DNA from: Streptomyces sannanensis
GTDB taxonomy: Bacteria > Actinomycetota > Actinomycetes > Streptomycetales > Streptomycetaceae
Direction of reading: 5' to 3'
Assembly: GCF_039536205.1 (NCBI RefSeq)
Contig: NZ_BAAAYL010000001.1
Span: 7,192,001-7,256,000 of the forward strand
DNA: 64,000 bases
The notes under the pieces are model-generated. The model was not told the origin of the DNA, ran no database searches, and worked only from the letters and a program-made list of their open reading frames with translations. This document shows, piece after piece, positions 44,035 to 53,764 of the stretch. Position 1 is the first letter of the stretch. The number at the start of each line of letters is the position of its first letter. A program made the position numbers and the translations under genes.

Positions 44035-44544
44035 CTGGGCTCCTCCATCGTCGGCTCGGGGACGTGCTGTGGCGGTATCGAGGTCAACGACGCGAGTCGC
44101 GATATCGAACACACGTGTTTCGGACGGGGTGGAATCCGCATGACAGAGCGACAGGTGGAGCATGTAGAGGCCATGGACCCTTGGGCTGCCGGGTCACTGC
44201 CGAACCTGAGGATGGCCGAAACGCCGAGGCCGATACGCATGTGACGGAAGGTGTTTCGGAGTCCGCTCACACTCGCAACGGCACCATCCTTGCCGGGCGA
44301 GCACGGTGACGGTCCTGTCGGCACTGCGACGCGATTGGCCCGGGCCGTGTCGGCGTGACGTTGCCGTGACCCGGTTACCTGGCAGTAAACCACTCCGTTT
44401 GCCGGGGTGGTCCAGCCGACGCATGGTGGATACAGGAGCATGGGGCCGCGCTGGGGACTTGGAGCGCGCAGAACGTTACTCGGGGGCGGCGCTGCGTCTG
44501 CAGCCCTACCCGAACCGGCCTCCAATTCCGTATGAGGAGGCACG
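44035..44544. other. Divergent intergenic region
   Basis: 510 bases between the exporter and the cell-wall enzyme genes. No gene, repeat or clear promoter is seen. Confidence 0.45.
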
Positions 44545-45237
44545 ATGGTTGCCCTTTGTAACGTGCGGTTCGGCAAGAGCAACGACGACGTGAGGGCCAT
44601 TCAGAACGCACTGATCGCTGCGGGGTTCATTATCCCTGTCGGAGCCACGGGGTTCTTCGGCGAACAGACCAAGGCCGCCTACGCCGCGTGGCAGCGCAAT
44701 CTGGGATTCACCAGATCGGCTGCGGACGGATTCCCCGGCTGTGTCTCTCTCACAAAGCTGGGAAACAAAGCAGGATTCAGCGTGGACTGCCGAGAGCCGG
44801 GGGGCATCGCCAAGAGCTCGGTCGGGTTCTCGAGGAACTCCGGGATCATCATCGACAAACCTACGGCTCGCGCATTTGCGGAGCAGGCGTGCGACAAGAC
44901 CGGCGCCCCGAGGGCCTGGGTCACCGGGGTCAGCAATGGCGCGAATCTGATCACCCTGATAAACCGGGAATCAGGTTTCAGGCCCAACGCGGTCAACAAG
45001 AACGACGTGAATGCCAACGGCCCGGTTCAGCCGGACGGTGCAAAACTCAACTGCTCCCGTGGCTATGCGCAGGTAATTCCCGGCACGTTCGCCGAGCACC
45101 ACGAGGAAGGCACATCCAACCAGATCTATGACCCGGTCGCGAATATTGCGGCGGCAATCAACTACATCTGGAGCAGGTACGGGGACATCTCGCGGGTCCA
45201 GCAGGCCAATCCGGCCCTCCCACCCGCAGGCTACTGA
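44545..45237 (+). CDS. Peptidoglycan-binding transglycosylase-like protein
   Basis: 230 residues; GAGGAGG precedes the ATG. The N-terminal ~75 residues are a PG_binding_1-like domain (DDVRAIQNALIAAGFIIPVG, TGFFGEQTKAAYAAWQRNLG). The C-terminal half is an SLT-type lytic transglycosylase fold: LINRESGFRPNAVNKND (catalytic Glu in the RESGFRPNA motif), SRGYAQVIPGTFAEHH and ANIAAAINYIWSRYGDIS. There is no signal peptide, unusual for such an enzyme; phage-tail or contractile-injection cargo enzymes share this feature. The next gene has the same N-terminal domain type, so they act together. Confidence 0.82.
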   Translation: MVALCNVRFGKSNDDVRAIQNALIAAGFIIPVGATGFFGEQTKAAYAAWQRNLGFTRSAADGFPGCVSLTKLGNKAGFSVDCREPGGIAKSSVGFSRNSGIIIDKPTARAFAEQACDKTGAPRAWVTGVSNGANLITLINRESGFRPNAVNKNDVNANGPVQPDGAKLNCSRGYAQVIPGTFAEHHEEGTSNQIYDPVANIAAAINYIWSRYGDISRVQQANPALPPAGY

Positions 45238-45801
45238 GGAGGAACAATGCCTTCGGATGAGCCATTCCCTGGAGTGGCATTCTTCCACCAAGGTCAACGC
45301 AGTCCGATTATCACCTCGATGGGGAAGCGCCTCGTCGCTGAAGGATGCGGGAGATACCGGACGGGGCCCGGCCCTGAGTGGACCGACGCCGACCGCCAGT
45401 CGTATGCCGCGTGGCAGCGCAAGCTCGGGTTCTCAGGCAGTGACGCCAACGGCACGCCCGGCAAGCAGTCCTGGGATCGACTGCACGTACCGGCGACAAA
45501 TGCTGGCGGACGCCGCGTCTCCTCTCCCGTTCCAGGGCACGGGGTGACGACCGCTTACCGCAAGAGGGGGCCGCATTGGAGCCTGGGCTACCACACCGGC
45601 GCAGACTACGCCGCCCAAGAGGGCAGACCGTGCATCGCGGCACGCAGTGGTTCCATAGCCCGCACCGGAATCGACGTGAGTTTCGGCAAGTTCCTCGTGC
45701 TGCGCGCCGACGGATTCGACTACTGGTACTGCCACCTCTCAGCCCGGCACGTCACCAGTGGTTCCGTGCGGGCCGGGCAGAAGATCGGGAAAGTGGGCTC
45801 C

Positions 45802-45811
45802 ACCGGGAATG
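45802..45811 (+). repeat. Target-site duplication, left copy
   Basis: accgggaatg here and at 47208-47217 flank the ISAs1-type element exactly. Ten bases is within the size known for this family. Confidence 0.9.
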
Positions 45812-47207
45812 CAGGGTCATTGCATGATCGAGATCTGTCTGGGTTCGTCACGCGAGACCGAGGGCTCGTAGGGGCCGGTGGTAGTCGCGGCCGGTGTGGC
45901 GGAGGGCGGCGGCGATGTTGGTCTGGCCGTCCTGGCGGAAGACGCTGATGGCGAGGTTGCGCAAGGAGGCCATGGCGCGGGGCAGGGTGCCGGTGCGGAC
46001 CTTGGAGTCGTCCTCGCGGAACGTGCGGTCCCGCACGTGGTGCAGGAGGTTCTCGATACCCCAGTGGCCTCTGATCCAGGTGGCGAACTCGGTGCAGGTG
46101 GCGTCGAAAACGCTCAGGCTGGTGATCAGGTAGACGCGCTCGATGGTCAGCTTCCCGGTGCTCAAGTCGCGCCGCCACCGTACGACTTGGATTGCCTGGC
46201 GGGCGCCGGGGTAGTCGAGGTGGCTGAACCCGGCGACCTTGAGCCGGCGGATCTCGTCGCGGTGGTGGGCGTGGTCGCGAGTGCGGTGCCCGAGTGGGAT
46301 GTCACGCCAGGGCAGCTTCCTGACCTGGGCGTACAGGCCCGGATGGTTCTTCTTCACGACGGCCACGTAGTGCGCGCCGCGACTGGTCAGATAGGCCCCG
46401 TGGTCGTGCTGGGTGTGCAGGGCGTCGGCGGTCACCACCGTGTTCTCCAGCCCGAGACCGTCCAGCAACGGCGCGAAGGAGGGGATCTCGTTGCTCTTGG
46501 AAGCGACCTGCCGCTGGGCCAGGACCACGCCGTGGTGGTCCATCGCCGCCAGCAGCTGGATCGCCGCGGCCGTTGCGGTTCGCGATCCGCGGACCACCTT
46601 GCCGTCGACCGCGATCACCCGTCGCACCGGCCCTTGCTCCGCCTCCGGCTCCACCGGGGGCGGCGTTCTGGCCTGCAGATACGCGCTGATCGCCGCGTCC
46701 AGCGCGTCACCGTCCACACGCTGCAGCAGGCGGCGCACGGTTGCGGCGTGCGGCACCGGCCGCAGACCAGTAAGTGGATCGGCAGCGAAGCCGAGGACGC
46801 CCAGCACATGCTGCGGGGCATCCGTGATCCACTCGCTGATAGCGATGAGCGAGCGAGCCCCTGTCAGCACCGCCGAGACGGCCGCGCACAGCAACGCGAG
46901 GGCCGGATACCGCAGTCCTCGTGCATCGCGGGGATCGGCGACCAGGATCAGGAAACGCCGCAGGTCAGCGACATCGCTTGAGGTGAGGGGATCAGTCGGG
47001 GAGCCCAGTTGCTCCAGTGCGGAAGGGATGGGCGATGATGTTCGGGCAGGCACGGTCTCGCTCGGTTCTCATGGGTCTCGACAACCACATGATCACCAGC
47101 ACCGTGCCTGCTCCGCTCTCCCGGGCCCCTTGCCGCACAACGGACATGACGCCACGTCGCTCATGAGACCGGCGAATCGGACCAATCCCAATCACGCAAT
47201 GCCCCTG
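45812..47207 (-). mobile_element. Complete ISAs1-family insertion sequence, 1396 bp
   Basis: It starts cagggtcattgcatgatcg; the right end, read inward on the other strand, starts caggggcattgcgtgattg: imperfect terminal inverted repeats. It carries a single intact transposase gene and is flanked by perfect 10-bp duplications, so the insertion is recent. Confidence 0.9.
45848..47053 (-). CDS. ISAs1-family DDE transposase
   Basis: 401 residues from GTG 47053. N-terminal DUF4338/DDE_Tnp_1-associated part ([20 protein letters not shown]). Catalytic region: [14 protein letters not shown] (first Asp), VTADALHTQ (second Asp) and [20 protein letters not shown] (Glu). [17 protein letters not shown] is the typical C-terminus. 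No frameshift or stop; it should be active. It is transcribed against the host peptidase gene. Confidence 0.93.
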   Translation of the reverse strand: MPARTSSPIPSALEQLGSPTDPLTSSDVADLRRFLILVADPRDARGLRYPALALLCAAVSAVLTGARSLIAISEWITDAPQHVLGVLGFAADPLTGLRPVPHAATVRRLLQRVDGDALDAAISAYLQARTPPPVEPEAEQGPVRRVIAVDGKVVRGSRTATAAAIQLLAAMDHHGVVLAQRQVASKSNEIPSFAPLLDGLGLENTVVTADALHTQHDHGAYLTSRGAHYVAVVKKNHPGLYAQVRKLPWRDIPLGHRTRDHAHHRDEIRRLKVAGFSHLDYPGARQAIQVVRWRRDLSTGKLTIERVYLITSLSVFDATCTEFATWIRGHWGIENLLHHVRDRTFREDDSKVRTGTLPRAMASLRNLAISVFRQDGQTNIAAALRHTGRDYHRPLRALGLA

Positions 47208-47359
47208 ACCGGGAATGCCACCGGTCCCCATCTGCACTTCGAGAAGCGCCCTGCCGGTGGTGGCTTCGGGGCTGACGTAGCTCCCAACTGGTAGCCGTCT
47301 TCACTCTCTCCATCGCGGCTTCCCCGCGCCCGCGCAGCCTCTGCTGCCGTTCCGCAGGC

Positions 47360-47495
47360 CCAGGTCATCCGCAGCGCGCCGAGATTCGTCTCTGTCCGGG
47401 CGCCGAGGACGGAGTGCCCGCCGTCCCGCCACGACGGCGGCCACCTGATGCCCGAGGCCGGCCCCGACCGCGGAGACGACGACGGTCTTTTCCTT
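47360..47495 (-). pseudogene. Short-chain dehydrogenase, N-terminal remnant
   Basis: KTVVVSAVGAGLGHQVAAVVA, an SDR Rossmann start (TGxxxGxG variant), is followed in the next frame by GHSVLGARTETNL. About 40 residues with one frameshift; the catalytic Tyr-x3-Lys part is gone. The rest of the gap 47295-47805 holds no gene. Confidence 0.5.
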
Positions 47496-47805
47496 GCGGC
47501 ATGCGCGTTCACCTCCCGGCCGGACCCATTGGGCCCGGGCGCTGAGGAGGGAAGGCGGTGGGAGACCGAGCCGCGCCCCCGGCGAGCTGCCGACCACGTC
47601 CGAAAACCGTCGGGCACCCGGGCAAACCCTGTGGGGGGCGAGATCACCGTATCGGGTCAATCCCAACGGCTTCTCGGGGGCGACTGGGGGGCACCGTCGT
47701 TACTGTTTCTCCGGGATCTCGACGGATTCCCGATATGCACCCTTTCCTTTCGCCGGTGACGTGCACGTATGCCGGTCACTGCCCTGATCAAGGAGAGATT
47801 TCCCG

Positions 47806-49218
47806 ATGAACCTGGACACCAGCCCGGATGCGCAGTTAGAACCGCAGCGGCAGACCAGCCTGGGTACGGTGGCTGCCCGCAACCTTGCCACCACGTCCAA
47901 GTCCGCCCCGCAGATGCAGGAGATCACCTCTCGCTGGCTGCTGCGGATGCTCCCCTGGGTGGAGACCAAGGGCGGCACCTACCGGGTGAACCGTCGGCTG
48001 AGCTACACCGTCGGCGACGGGCGCATCGAGTTCGTTCAGGACGGTGCCGACGTCCGGGTGATCCCCCGTGAGCTCGGCGAACTGGCCCTGCTACGCGGCT
48101 TCGAGGACGTGGAGGTGCTGACCGCGATCGCCGGTCGGTGCGCTCAGCGCGACTTCCGTGCCGGCGAAGTGCTGGTCGAGCGCGGTGCCCCCGCCGAGCA
48201 GATCCATCTGATCGCCCACGGCCGGATCCGCCAGACCTCCGTCGGCCGGTACGGCGACGAGATCGCGGTTGCCGTACTCGCCGACGGCGAGCTGTTCGGT
48301 GAAAACGCCCTGTTGGACCCGGACGCCCAGTGGGACCACACCGCCACCGCCGAGACCGCCGGCACCTTGCTCACCCTGTCCCGCGCCGACTTCGCCGCCG
48401 TGCTGTCCGCTGCGCCGCACCTCCAGGCCCACATCCGGCAGTTCAGTTCGCTTCCCCAGCAGCGGCAGAACCGTCACGGCGAGGCCGAGATCGCGATGTC
48501 GGCCGGCCACACCGGCGAGGCCGAGCTGCCCGGCGCCTTCGTCGACTACGAAGTCAACCCGCGCGAGTACGAACTCTCCATCGCGCAGACCGTCCTGCGG
48601 ATCCACACGAGGGTCGCCGACCTCTACAACGGGCCGATGAACCAGACCGAGGAGCAGCTCAGGCTGACCATCGAGGCGTTGCGCGAGCGCCAGGAGCACG
48701 AGCTGGTCAACAACCGGGAGTTCGGCCTGCTCCACAATGCCGCCTTCAAGCAGCGGATCCAGCCCCACTCCGGCCCGCCTACCCCGGACGACCTCGACGA
48801 GCTGCTGTGCCGGCGCCGCAGCACCAAGTTCTTCCTCGCTCACCCCAGGACGATTGCGGCAATCGGACGCGAGCTCAATGCCCGCGGGCTCTACCCGGAC
48901 CATGTCGACGTCGGCGGGCAGCAGGTCCCGGCCTGGCGCGGGGTTCCGATCCTGCCCTGCAACAAGATCCCCATCAGTAAGGAGAACACCAGCTCGATCC
49001 TCGCCATGCGCACCGGTGAGGAGAACCAGGGTGTCATCGGTCTGCGCCAGACCGGTCTGCCGGAGGAGTACGAACCAGGCCTGTCGGTGCGCTTCATGGG
49101 TATCGACGATCGGGCGATCATCTCCTACCTCGTCACCACCTACTACTCCGCCGCCATCCTTGTGCCTGACGCGCTTGGCGTGTTGGAGAACGTGCAGATC
49201 GCCCGCAGACACGACTAG
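47806..49218 (+). CDS. eshA: Family 2B encapsulin shell protein EshA
   Basis: 470 residues; AAGGAGAG lies before the ATG. The N-arm and HK97-like shell domain ([40 protein letters not shown]) are interrupted by a cNMP-binding domain (about 85-215; [32 protein letters not shown]). The shell fold then resumes ([37 protein letters not shown]) to [10 protein letters not shown]. This is the family 2B encapsulin layout. The protein forms a protein nanocompartment that loads the terpene cyclase encoded downstream; cyclic nucleotide binding is predicted from the inserted domain. The TAG stop is the first edge of a MITE-like insertion. Confidence 0.92.
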   Translation: MNLDTSPDAQLEPQRQTSLGTVAARNLATTSKSAPQMQEITSRWLLRMLPWVETKGGTYRVNRRLSYTVGDGRIEFVQDGADVRVIPRELGELALLRGFEDVEVLTAIAGRCAQRDFRAGEVLVERGAPAEQIHLIAHGRIRQTSVGRYGDEIAVAVLADGELFGENALLDPDAQWDHTATAETAGTLLTLSRADFAAVLSAAPHLQAHIRQFSSLPQQRQNRHGEAEIAMSAGHTGEAELPGAFVDYEVNPREYELSIAQTVLRIHTRVADLYNGPMNQTEEQLRLTIEALRERQEHELVNNREFGLLHNAAFKQRIQPHSGPPTPDDLDELLCRRRSTKFFLAHPRTIAAIGRELNARGLYPDHVDVGGQQVPAWRGVPILPCNKIPISKENTSSILAMRTGEENQGVIGLRQTGLPEEYEPGLSVRFMGIDDRAIISYLVTTYYSAAILVPDALGVLENVQIARRHD

Positions 49219-49434
49219 TACTGCAACCGCACTCATTGCGTCACCGCAGGTCAGGGCGGGTGCAGCGGAGTTCTTCCACTGGCGATGCGTCAGTGGAGGA
49301 TTCCGGTTCCCGCATTCGGTCGAACCGCGAACCGGCAGGTCAACGCTCCAAGTGGCTGATGGCTCGTCACATGCGGGCGGGCGGTGTACCGCGCTTGACC
49401 TGCGGCGATAGCGCGAGTGCGGTTGCAGTACTAG
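49215..49434. mobile_element. MITE-like element, 220 bp, between eshA and its cargo gene
   Basis: The ends are perfect 20-bp inverted repeats: ctagtactgcaaccgcactc at 49215-49234 and its complement at 49415-49434. Similarity continues inward (ccgcaggtca on the left, tgacctgcgg on the right). No coding potential. The ends contain TA inside CTAG, as with IS630/Tc1-type elements that duplicate TA. Its left edge supplies the TAG stop of eshA. Confidence 0.85.
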
Positions 49435-49536
49435 AGGATCTGCCCTCCCCGACGGCTACGACAGTCCGGACCTTTCCGGGCCGGCCGAGCGTGCCCGGGA
49501 AGCGGGACAGCCCACCCACCCACCAAGGAGCTACGG

Positions 49537-50835
49537 ATGCCCGATCCCGGGCTTTCCCCCCTGCAGTCGAGCCTGCCTGAGGCCGCGGCGCACTTCGGGG
49601 CCCATGTCCTCGGCAACGCTGCCGCCCAACTCGCCGCCCAGGGCCGCGGTGTCGAGGCCGCCACCGGCGGCCCGTTGCCTGCGCCCTCCGCGCCCGCCCC
49701 GCCCTCGGTCGGTGTCCCCGCCGTCGAGGTGGGGACACCGAGCCCCGCCCTGGAACGGATCCTGCGCGGCCCCAGTGGTCTGGGCACGGCGAGCCTGCAC
49801 CTCGTCCGGCGCGAGGACCTGCAGGAGCCTCCGGCGCCGCCGACGGCTCCGACGGAAGGCGACCCGATCCCGGGCCTCTACTACCACCCGGTCCCGGAGC
49901 CCGACCCCGTGCGGGTGGCCGAGGTCAGCCGCCGGATCAAGACATGGGCCGTGGACGAGGTCGAGCTCTACCCCCCGGAGTGGGAGGACCAGTTCGACGG
50001 CTTCTCCGTGGGCCGCTACATGGTCGCCTGCCATCCGGACGCTCCCACCGTCGATCACCTGATGCTCGCCACGCGGCTGATGGTCGCCGAGAACGTGGTC
50101 GACGACTGCTACTGCGAGGACCACGGAGGCTCGCCGATCGGCCTCGGCGGACGCCTGCTGCTGGCGCACACCGCTCTCGACGCCCTCCATACGACGAAGG
50201 AGTACCAGCCGGGGTGGGCGGACTCGCTCCACTCGGACGCTCCGCGCCGCGCCTACCGCTCGGCTATGGAGTACTTCCTCCGGGATGCCACCCCCTCCCA
50301 GGCCGACCGGTACCGGCACGACATGGCCCGTCTGCACATGGGGTACCTCGCCGAGGCCGCTTGGGCCGAGACGGACCATGTCCCCGAGGTGTGGGAGTAC
50401 CTGGCGATGCGCCAGTTCAACAACTTCCGGCCCTGCCCGACCATCACCGACACGGTCGGCGGCTACGAACTGCCGGCGGACCTGCACGCCCAGCCCGCCA
50501 TACAGCGGGTCATCGCGCTCGCCGGTAACGCCACCACCATCGTCAACGACCTGTACTCGTACACCAAGGAACTCGCCGGCCCCGGCAAGCACCTGAACCT
50601 GCCGGTGGTGCTCGCCGAACGCGAGGGCCTCTCCGACCGCGAGGCCTACCTGAAGGCGGTCGAGGTCCACAACGACCTCATGCACGATTTCGAGGCCGCG
50701 GCTGCCGAGCTGGCCGCTGCCTGCCCCGTCCCGACCGTGCTGCGCTTCCTGCGGGGCGTGGCCGTGTGGGCCGACGGCAACCACTACTGGCACATGACCA
50801 ACACCTATCGCTACAACCTGCCCGACTTTTGGTAA
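49537..50835 (+). CDS. 2-methylisoborneol synthase (encapsulin cargo terpene cyclase)
   Basis: 432 residues; AAGGAG precedes the ATG. The first ~120 residues are disordered and Pro/Ala-rich, with ALERILRGPSGLGTASLHLV, which fits the encapsulin cargo-loading segment. The class I terpene synthase domain follows: VVDDCYCED (about 187-195, metal-binding Asp cluster), an RPCPTITD segment, NDLYSYTKE (about 337, NSE triad) and RY near the end. It cyclises 2-methylgeranyl diphosphate to 2-methylisoborneol, the earthy volatile. Its substrate is made by the next gene (15 bp away) and it is housed by EshA. Confidence 0.93.
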   Translation: MPDPGLSPLQSSLPEAAAHFGAHVLGNAAAQLAAQGRGVEAATGGPLPAPSAPAPPSVGVPAVEVGTPSPALERILRGPSGLGTASLHLVRREDLQEPPAPPTAPTEGDPIPGLYYHPVPEPDPVRVAEVSRRIKTWAVDEVELYPPEWEDQFDGFSVGRYMVACHPDAPTVDHLMLATRLMVAENVVDDCYCEDHGGSPIGLGGRLLLAHTALDALHTTKEYQPGWADSLHSDAPRRAYRSAMEYFLRDATPSQADRYRHDMARLHMGYLAEAAWAETDHVPEVWEYLAMRQFNNFRPCPTITDTVGGYELPADLHAQPAIQRVIALAGNATTIVNDLYSYTKELAGPGKHLNLPVVLAEREGLSDREAYLKAVEVHNDLMHDFEAAAAELAAACPVPTVLRFLRGVAVWADGNHYWHMTNTYRYNLPDFW

Positions 50836-50850
50836 GGATGGGATCTATCC

Positions 50851-51720
50851 GTGACCAGCAACGTCAACACCACCCCGTTCATCCCCGCCCCGGTGACGCC
50901 CTACCAGGGTGACATCGCCCGTTACTGGGACCACGAGGCCAGGCCCGTGAACCTGCGTCTCGGCGACGTGGACGGCCTCTACCACCACCACTACGGCATC
51001 GGTGACATCGACCGCGCCGCCCTCGGGGACGCCGGCGACAGCGAGTACGAGAAGAAGCTGATCGCCGAGCTCCACCGCCTGGAGTCGGCGCAGACCGAAG
51101 TCCTCCTGGACCACCTCGGCACCATCGGACGCGACGACACTCTCGTGGACGCCGGCTGCGGCCGCGGCGGCTCGATGGTCATGGCCCACCAGCGTTTCGG
51201 ATGCAAGGTCGAGGGTGTCACCCTGTCGGCCAAGCAGGCCGACTTCGCCAACCGGCGTGCCCGCGAACTCGGCATCGAGGACCACGTCCACGCCCGCGTC
51301 TGCAACATGCTCGGCACGCCCTTCGAGACCGGGCAGGCCGCGGCCTCGTGGAACAACGAGTCGAGCATGTACGTCGACCTGCACGACCTCTTCGCCGAGC
51401 ACTCCCGCATCCTCGCCGCCGGCGGCCGTTACGTGACCATCACGGGCTGCTGGAACCCGCGTTACGGCCAGCCCTCGAAGTGGGTCTCCCAGATCAACGC
51501 GCACTTCGAGTGCAACATCCACTCCCGCCGGGAGTACCTGCGTGCGATGGCCGACAACCGCCTCGTCCCACAGGCCGTCATCGACCTCACTCCCGAGACC
51601 CTGCCCTACTGGGAGCTGCGGGCCACATCCTCCCTGGTCACAGGCATCGAGGAGGCGTTCATCAACTCCTACAAGGACGGCTCCTTCCAGTACCTCCTGA
51701 TCGCAGCCGACCGCGTCTGA
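50851..51720 (+). CDS. Geranyl diphosphate 2-C-methyltransferase
   Basis: 289 residues from GTG 50851. SAM-binding core: TLVDAGCGRGGSMVMAHQRF (motif I), GVTLSAKQADFANRRARELG, and GGRYVTITGCWN. It opens FIPAPVTPYQGDIARYWDHE, characteristic of this enzyme. It methylates C2 of geranyl diphosphate with SAM to give the substrate of 2-methylisoborneol synthase. Last gene of the encapsulin set, followed by a strong terminator. Confidence 0.93.
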   Translation: MTSNVNTTPFIPAPVTPYQGDIARYWDHEARPVNLRLGDVDGLYHHHYGIGDIDRAALGDAGDSEYEKKLIAELHRLESAQTEVLLDHLGTIGRDDTLVDAGCGRGGSMVMAHQRFGCKVEGVTLSAKQADFANRRARELGIEDHVHARVCNMLGTPFETGQAAASWNNESSMYVDLHDLFAEHSRILAAGGRYVTITGCWNPRYGQPSKWVSQINAHFECNIHSRREYLRAMADNRLVPQAVIDLTPETLPYWELRATSSLVTGIEEAFINSYKDGSFQYLLIAADRV

Positions 51721-51737
51721 CCGCCCGCCGACTGCAT

Positions 51738-51768
51738 GGGCCGGGTCCGTCTCCGACGGGCCCGGCCC
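51738..51768 (+). terminator. Terminator of the 2-methylisoborneol operon
   Basis: GGGCCGGGTCCGTC pairs with GACGGGCCCGGCCC around three bases (one T-G pair), 18 bases past the stop. Confidence 0.75.
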
Positions 51769-51829
51769 AGCTCCGAGCGGTACGCCGACCGCGAAGACAG
51801 TCAGAAGTCGTCCCCGAAGGACGAGGGCC

Positions 51830-51909
51830 TGCCCCACTGCAGCGTTCAGGAACGCAGACAGCTGCGCTTGCTCGCTCTCCCGACCGACCATCGTCGTGGC
51901 TGACTCCAC
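51830..51909 (-). pseudogene. 5' stub of a LuxR-family (LAL) ATPase regulator
   Basis: From a GTG at 51909 with GGGAGGGGG just upstream, the frame reads VESATTMVGRESEQAQLSAF and then LNAAVGQALVLRG, the start of a large ATP-binding LuxR regulator, stopping before Walker A. The start signals are intact but the remaining ~850 residues are gone. Confidence 0.55.
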
Positions 51910-52043
51910 GCCCCCTCCCTTACCGCCGGTCAGCACTTGGACGGTGCCGCACTCCTTCGGGTCCATGTGATCAGGACCCGGGGTGACTGACACAACTAAC
52001 TTGAACCAGCAGGGTAGTTAATCAGGGCTCGCGGCGCGCTGAT

Positions 52044-53684
52044 CTACCGCTGTGCGACATCGATTCCGGAGCCGAGCCGGAGCTCGCGTCCCTGCCAGCG
52101 TTGCCGCAGCCAGCGGTCGTGGCTGGCCAGCACGATCGCGCCGGGGCCACTGCCAAGTGCCGCCTCCAGCTCGTCGCACAGGCGTGGGGACAGATGGTTG
52201 GTGGGCTCGTCAAGCAGCAGCAGCTGTGGCGGGCGCGCCACCAGCAGCGCCAGCGCGAGCCGTCGGCGCTGCCCGACCGAGAGCTGCCCGACCGGCTTGT
52301 CCAGGTCCGCCTCGTGCATCAGGCCCAGCGAGGCCAGTGGCACCGCCTCGGCCCGTTCCACGCCCAGCGCCAGCTCATAGGTGTCCCGGACGGTCCGGTC
52401 CGGCCGGTCGAAGACGGTGTCCTGGGCGAGCAGCCCCACCGTGAGCCCGTGCCGGCGCCGCACCTCGCCGTCGGGCGTGAGTCGCCCGGTGAGCACGGCC
52501 AGCAGGGTCGACTTTCCGGCCCCGTTCCCGCCGGTGACCAGCAGACGGTCGGTCGCCGACACCTCCGCGCTCACCGACGGGAGGCGGCCCGGCACGCGTA
52601 CGCCCTCCAGGGAGACCAGGGGAACGTCTTCGTCTGCCGTGGGTGCGGCCAGCGCCGTGCTCTGGAACCGCAGCGGCTTCGGCGGCTCCCACACCTGGGA
52701 GCGCTCCAGCTCCTCCAGCCTGCGGGTGGCGCTGCGCACCCGCCGGGCGATCTGGTTCTGCACCCGGCCGGCACGGTGGCCGTAGCCCATCTTCTCGTTG
52801 TCGCGCGGCCCCCGGTCGGGCGCCACGCGGTGCGCGGTGACCCCGGCCGATACCCGTAGCGCCGCCAGCTCCTCCTGCTCCTCGGCCCAGCGCCGTTCCC
52901 AGCGCTGTCGCTCGGCACGTTTCTCGGCCAGGTAGGCGCTGTAGTTGCCGCCGTAGCGCACAGGGCCGTCGATGGCGGGGTCCAGGTCGATCAGATCCGT
53001 GCACACGGCGTCCAGAAAGGCCCGGTCGTGGCTGGCCACCACGACGACCCCGGGCAGGCCGCGCACCTGCTCCTCGACGAAGGCGGCGGCGCCGTCGTCG
53101 AGGTGGTTGGTCGGTTCGTCGAGCAGCAGCGCGGAAGGCCGTCGGACCAGAAGCGCGGCCAACGCCAGCCGGCCGCGCTGCCCGCCGGACAGTGACCCGA
53201 GCGTGCGGTCGTGATCGAACGCGCCGAGGCCGAGGCCGTCGAGCACGAGCGCGGCGCGCCGGTCGGCGTCCCAGGCATCCCGAGCCTGGGCCAGTTCGAG
53301 GCGGGCACCGTACGACTCGAGCAATGCCGCGTACTCGGGCGCGTCCTGCGCGGTCCGAGCGAGCTGCTCGGCGAGGCGTTCCAGCTCGGTGAGGTCCTCC
53401 CGGGCCTCGAGCAGGGCGTCGTCGAGTACGTCGCCGATCGTCGCGTCGGTGTCGTACGGCATCTCCTGCTGCAGGAAGCCCAGGTCGGGAGGCCGGGTGA
53501 CGCTTCCTCCATCGGGCTCGTCCGTCCCGGCCAGCAGCCGCAGCAGGGTCGACTTGCCGACTCCGTTCTCGCCGATCAGCCCGATACAGTGCCCGGGGGA
53601 GGCAGCCAGGGAGACGCCGGCGAGCACCCTCCGGGCGCCGTGGACGCGGACGAGGTCGTGGGCCTGCAGGGCAGGCTGAGGCAT
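52044..53684 (-). CDS. ABC-F ATPase (ribosome protection type), second of pair
   Basis: 546 residues from ATG 53684 with GGGAG seven bases upstream. Two ABC domains: [17 protein letters not shown] and LSGGQRGRLALAAL with [12 protein letters not shown] in the first; [30 protein letters not shown] and [13 protein letters not shown] in the second. The linker (about 240-330; KRAERQRWERRWAEEQEELA) is the interdomain P-site tRNA-interaction motif. There is no TM domain. ABC-F proteins of this type displace antibiotics from the ribosome. It lies 80 bp after the first ABC-F gene, probably same transcript. Confidence 0.87.
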   Translation of the reverse strand: MPQPALQAHDLVRVHGARRVLAGVSLAASPGHCIGLIGENGVGKSTLLRLLAGTDEPDGGSVTRPPDLGFLQQEMPYDTDATIGDVLDDALLEAREDLTELERLAEQLARTAQDAPEYAALLESYGARLELAQARDAWDADRRAALVLDGLGLGAFDHDRTLGSLSGGQRGRLALAALLVRRPSALLLDEPTNHLDDGAAAFVEEQVRGLPGVVVVASHDRAFLDAVCTDLIDLDPAIDGPVRYGGNYSAYLAEKRAERQRWERRWAEEQEELAALRVSAGVTAHRVAPDRGPRDNEKMGYGHRAGRVQNQIARRVRSATRRLEELERSQVWEPPKPLRFQSTALAAPTADEDVPLVSLEGVRVPGRLPSVSAEVSATDRLLVTGGNGAGKSTLLAVLTGRLTPDGEVRRRHGLTVGLLAQDTVFDRPDRTVRDTYELALGVERAEAVPLASLGLMHEADLDKPVGQLSVGQRRRLALALLVARPPQLLLLDEPTNHLSPRLCDELEAALGSGPGAIVLASHDRWLRQRWQGRELRLGSGIDVAQR

Positions 53685-53764
53685 GGGAATACTCCCAACG
53701 TGATCGGTACTCGGCCCGCCGGGCGGCACGCCTCGGACGCGGGCCAGGTCGACACGGCGGCGGC

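Larger units (their letters stand above)
45247..47294 (+). pseudogene. M23 peptidase gene split by an ISAs1-type insertion
   Basis: The 5' part (45247-45811) encodes a PG-binding-like domain (RQSYAAWQRKLGFSGSDANG) and most of an M23 LytM domain: GYHTGADYAAQEGRPCIAA (zinc His and Asp) and FDYWYCHLS. The 3' part (47208-47294) gives GNATGPHLHFEKRPAGG to the stop at 47294, with the second HxH. Removing the element and one 10-bp copy joins GSTGNA to TGPHLHFE in frame and restores about 215 residues. It lies 9 bp after the transglycosylase gene in the same operon. M23 enzymes cut peptidoglycan cross-links. The gene was intact until a recent insertion. Confidence 0.9.
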
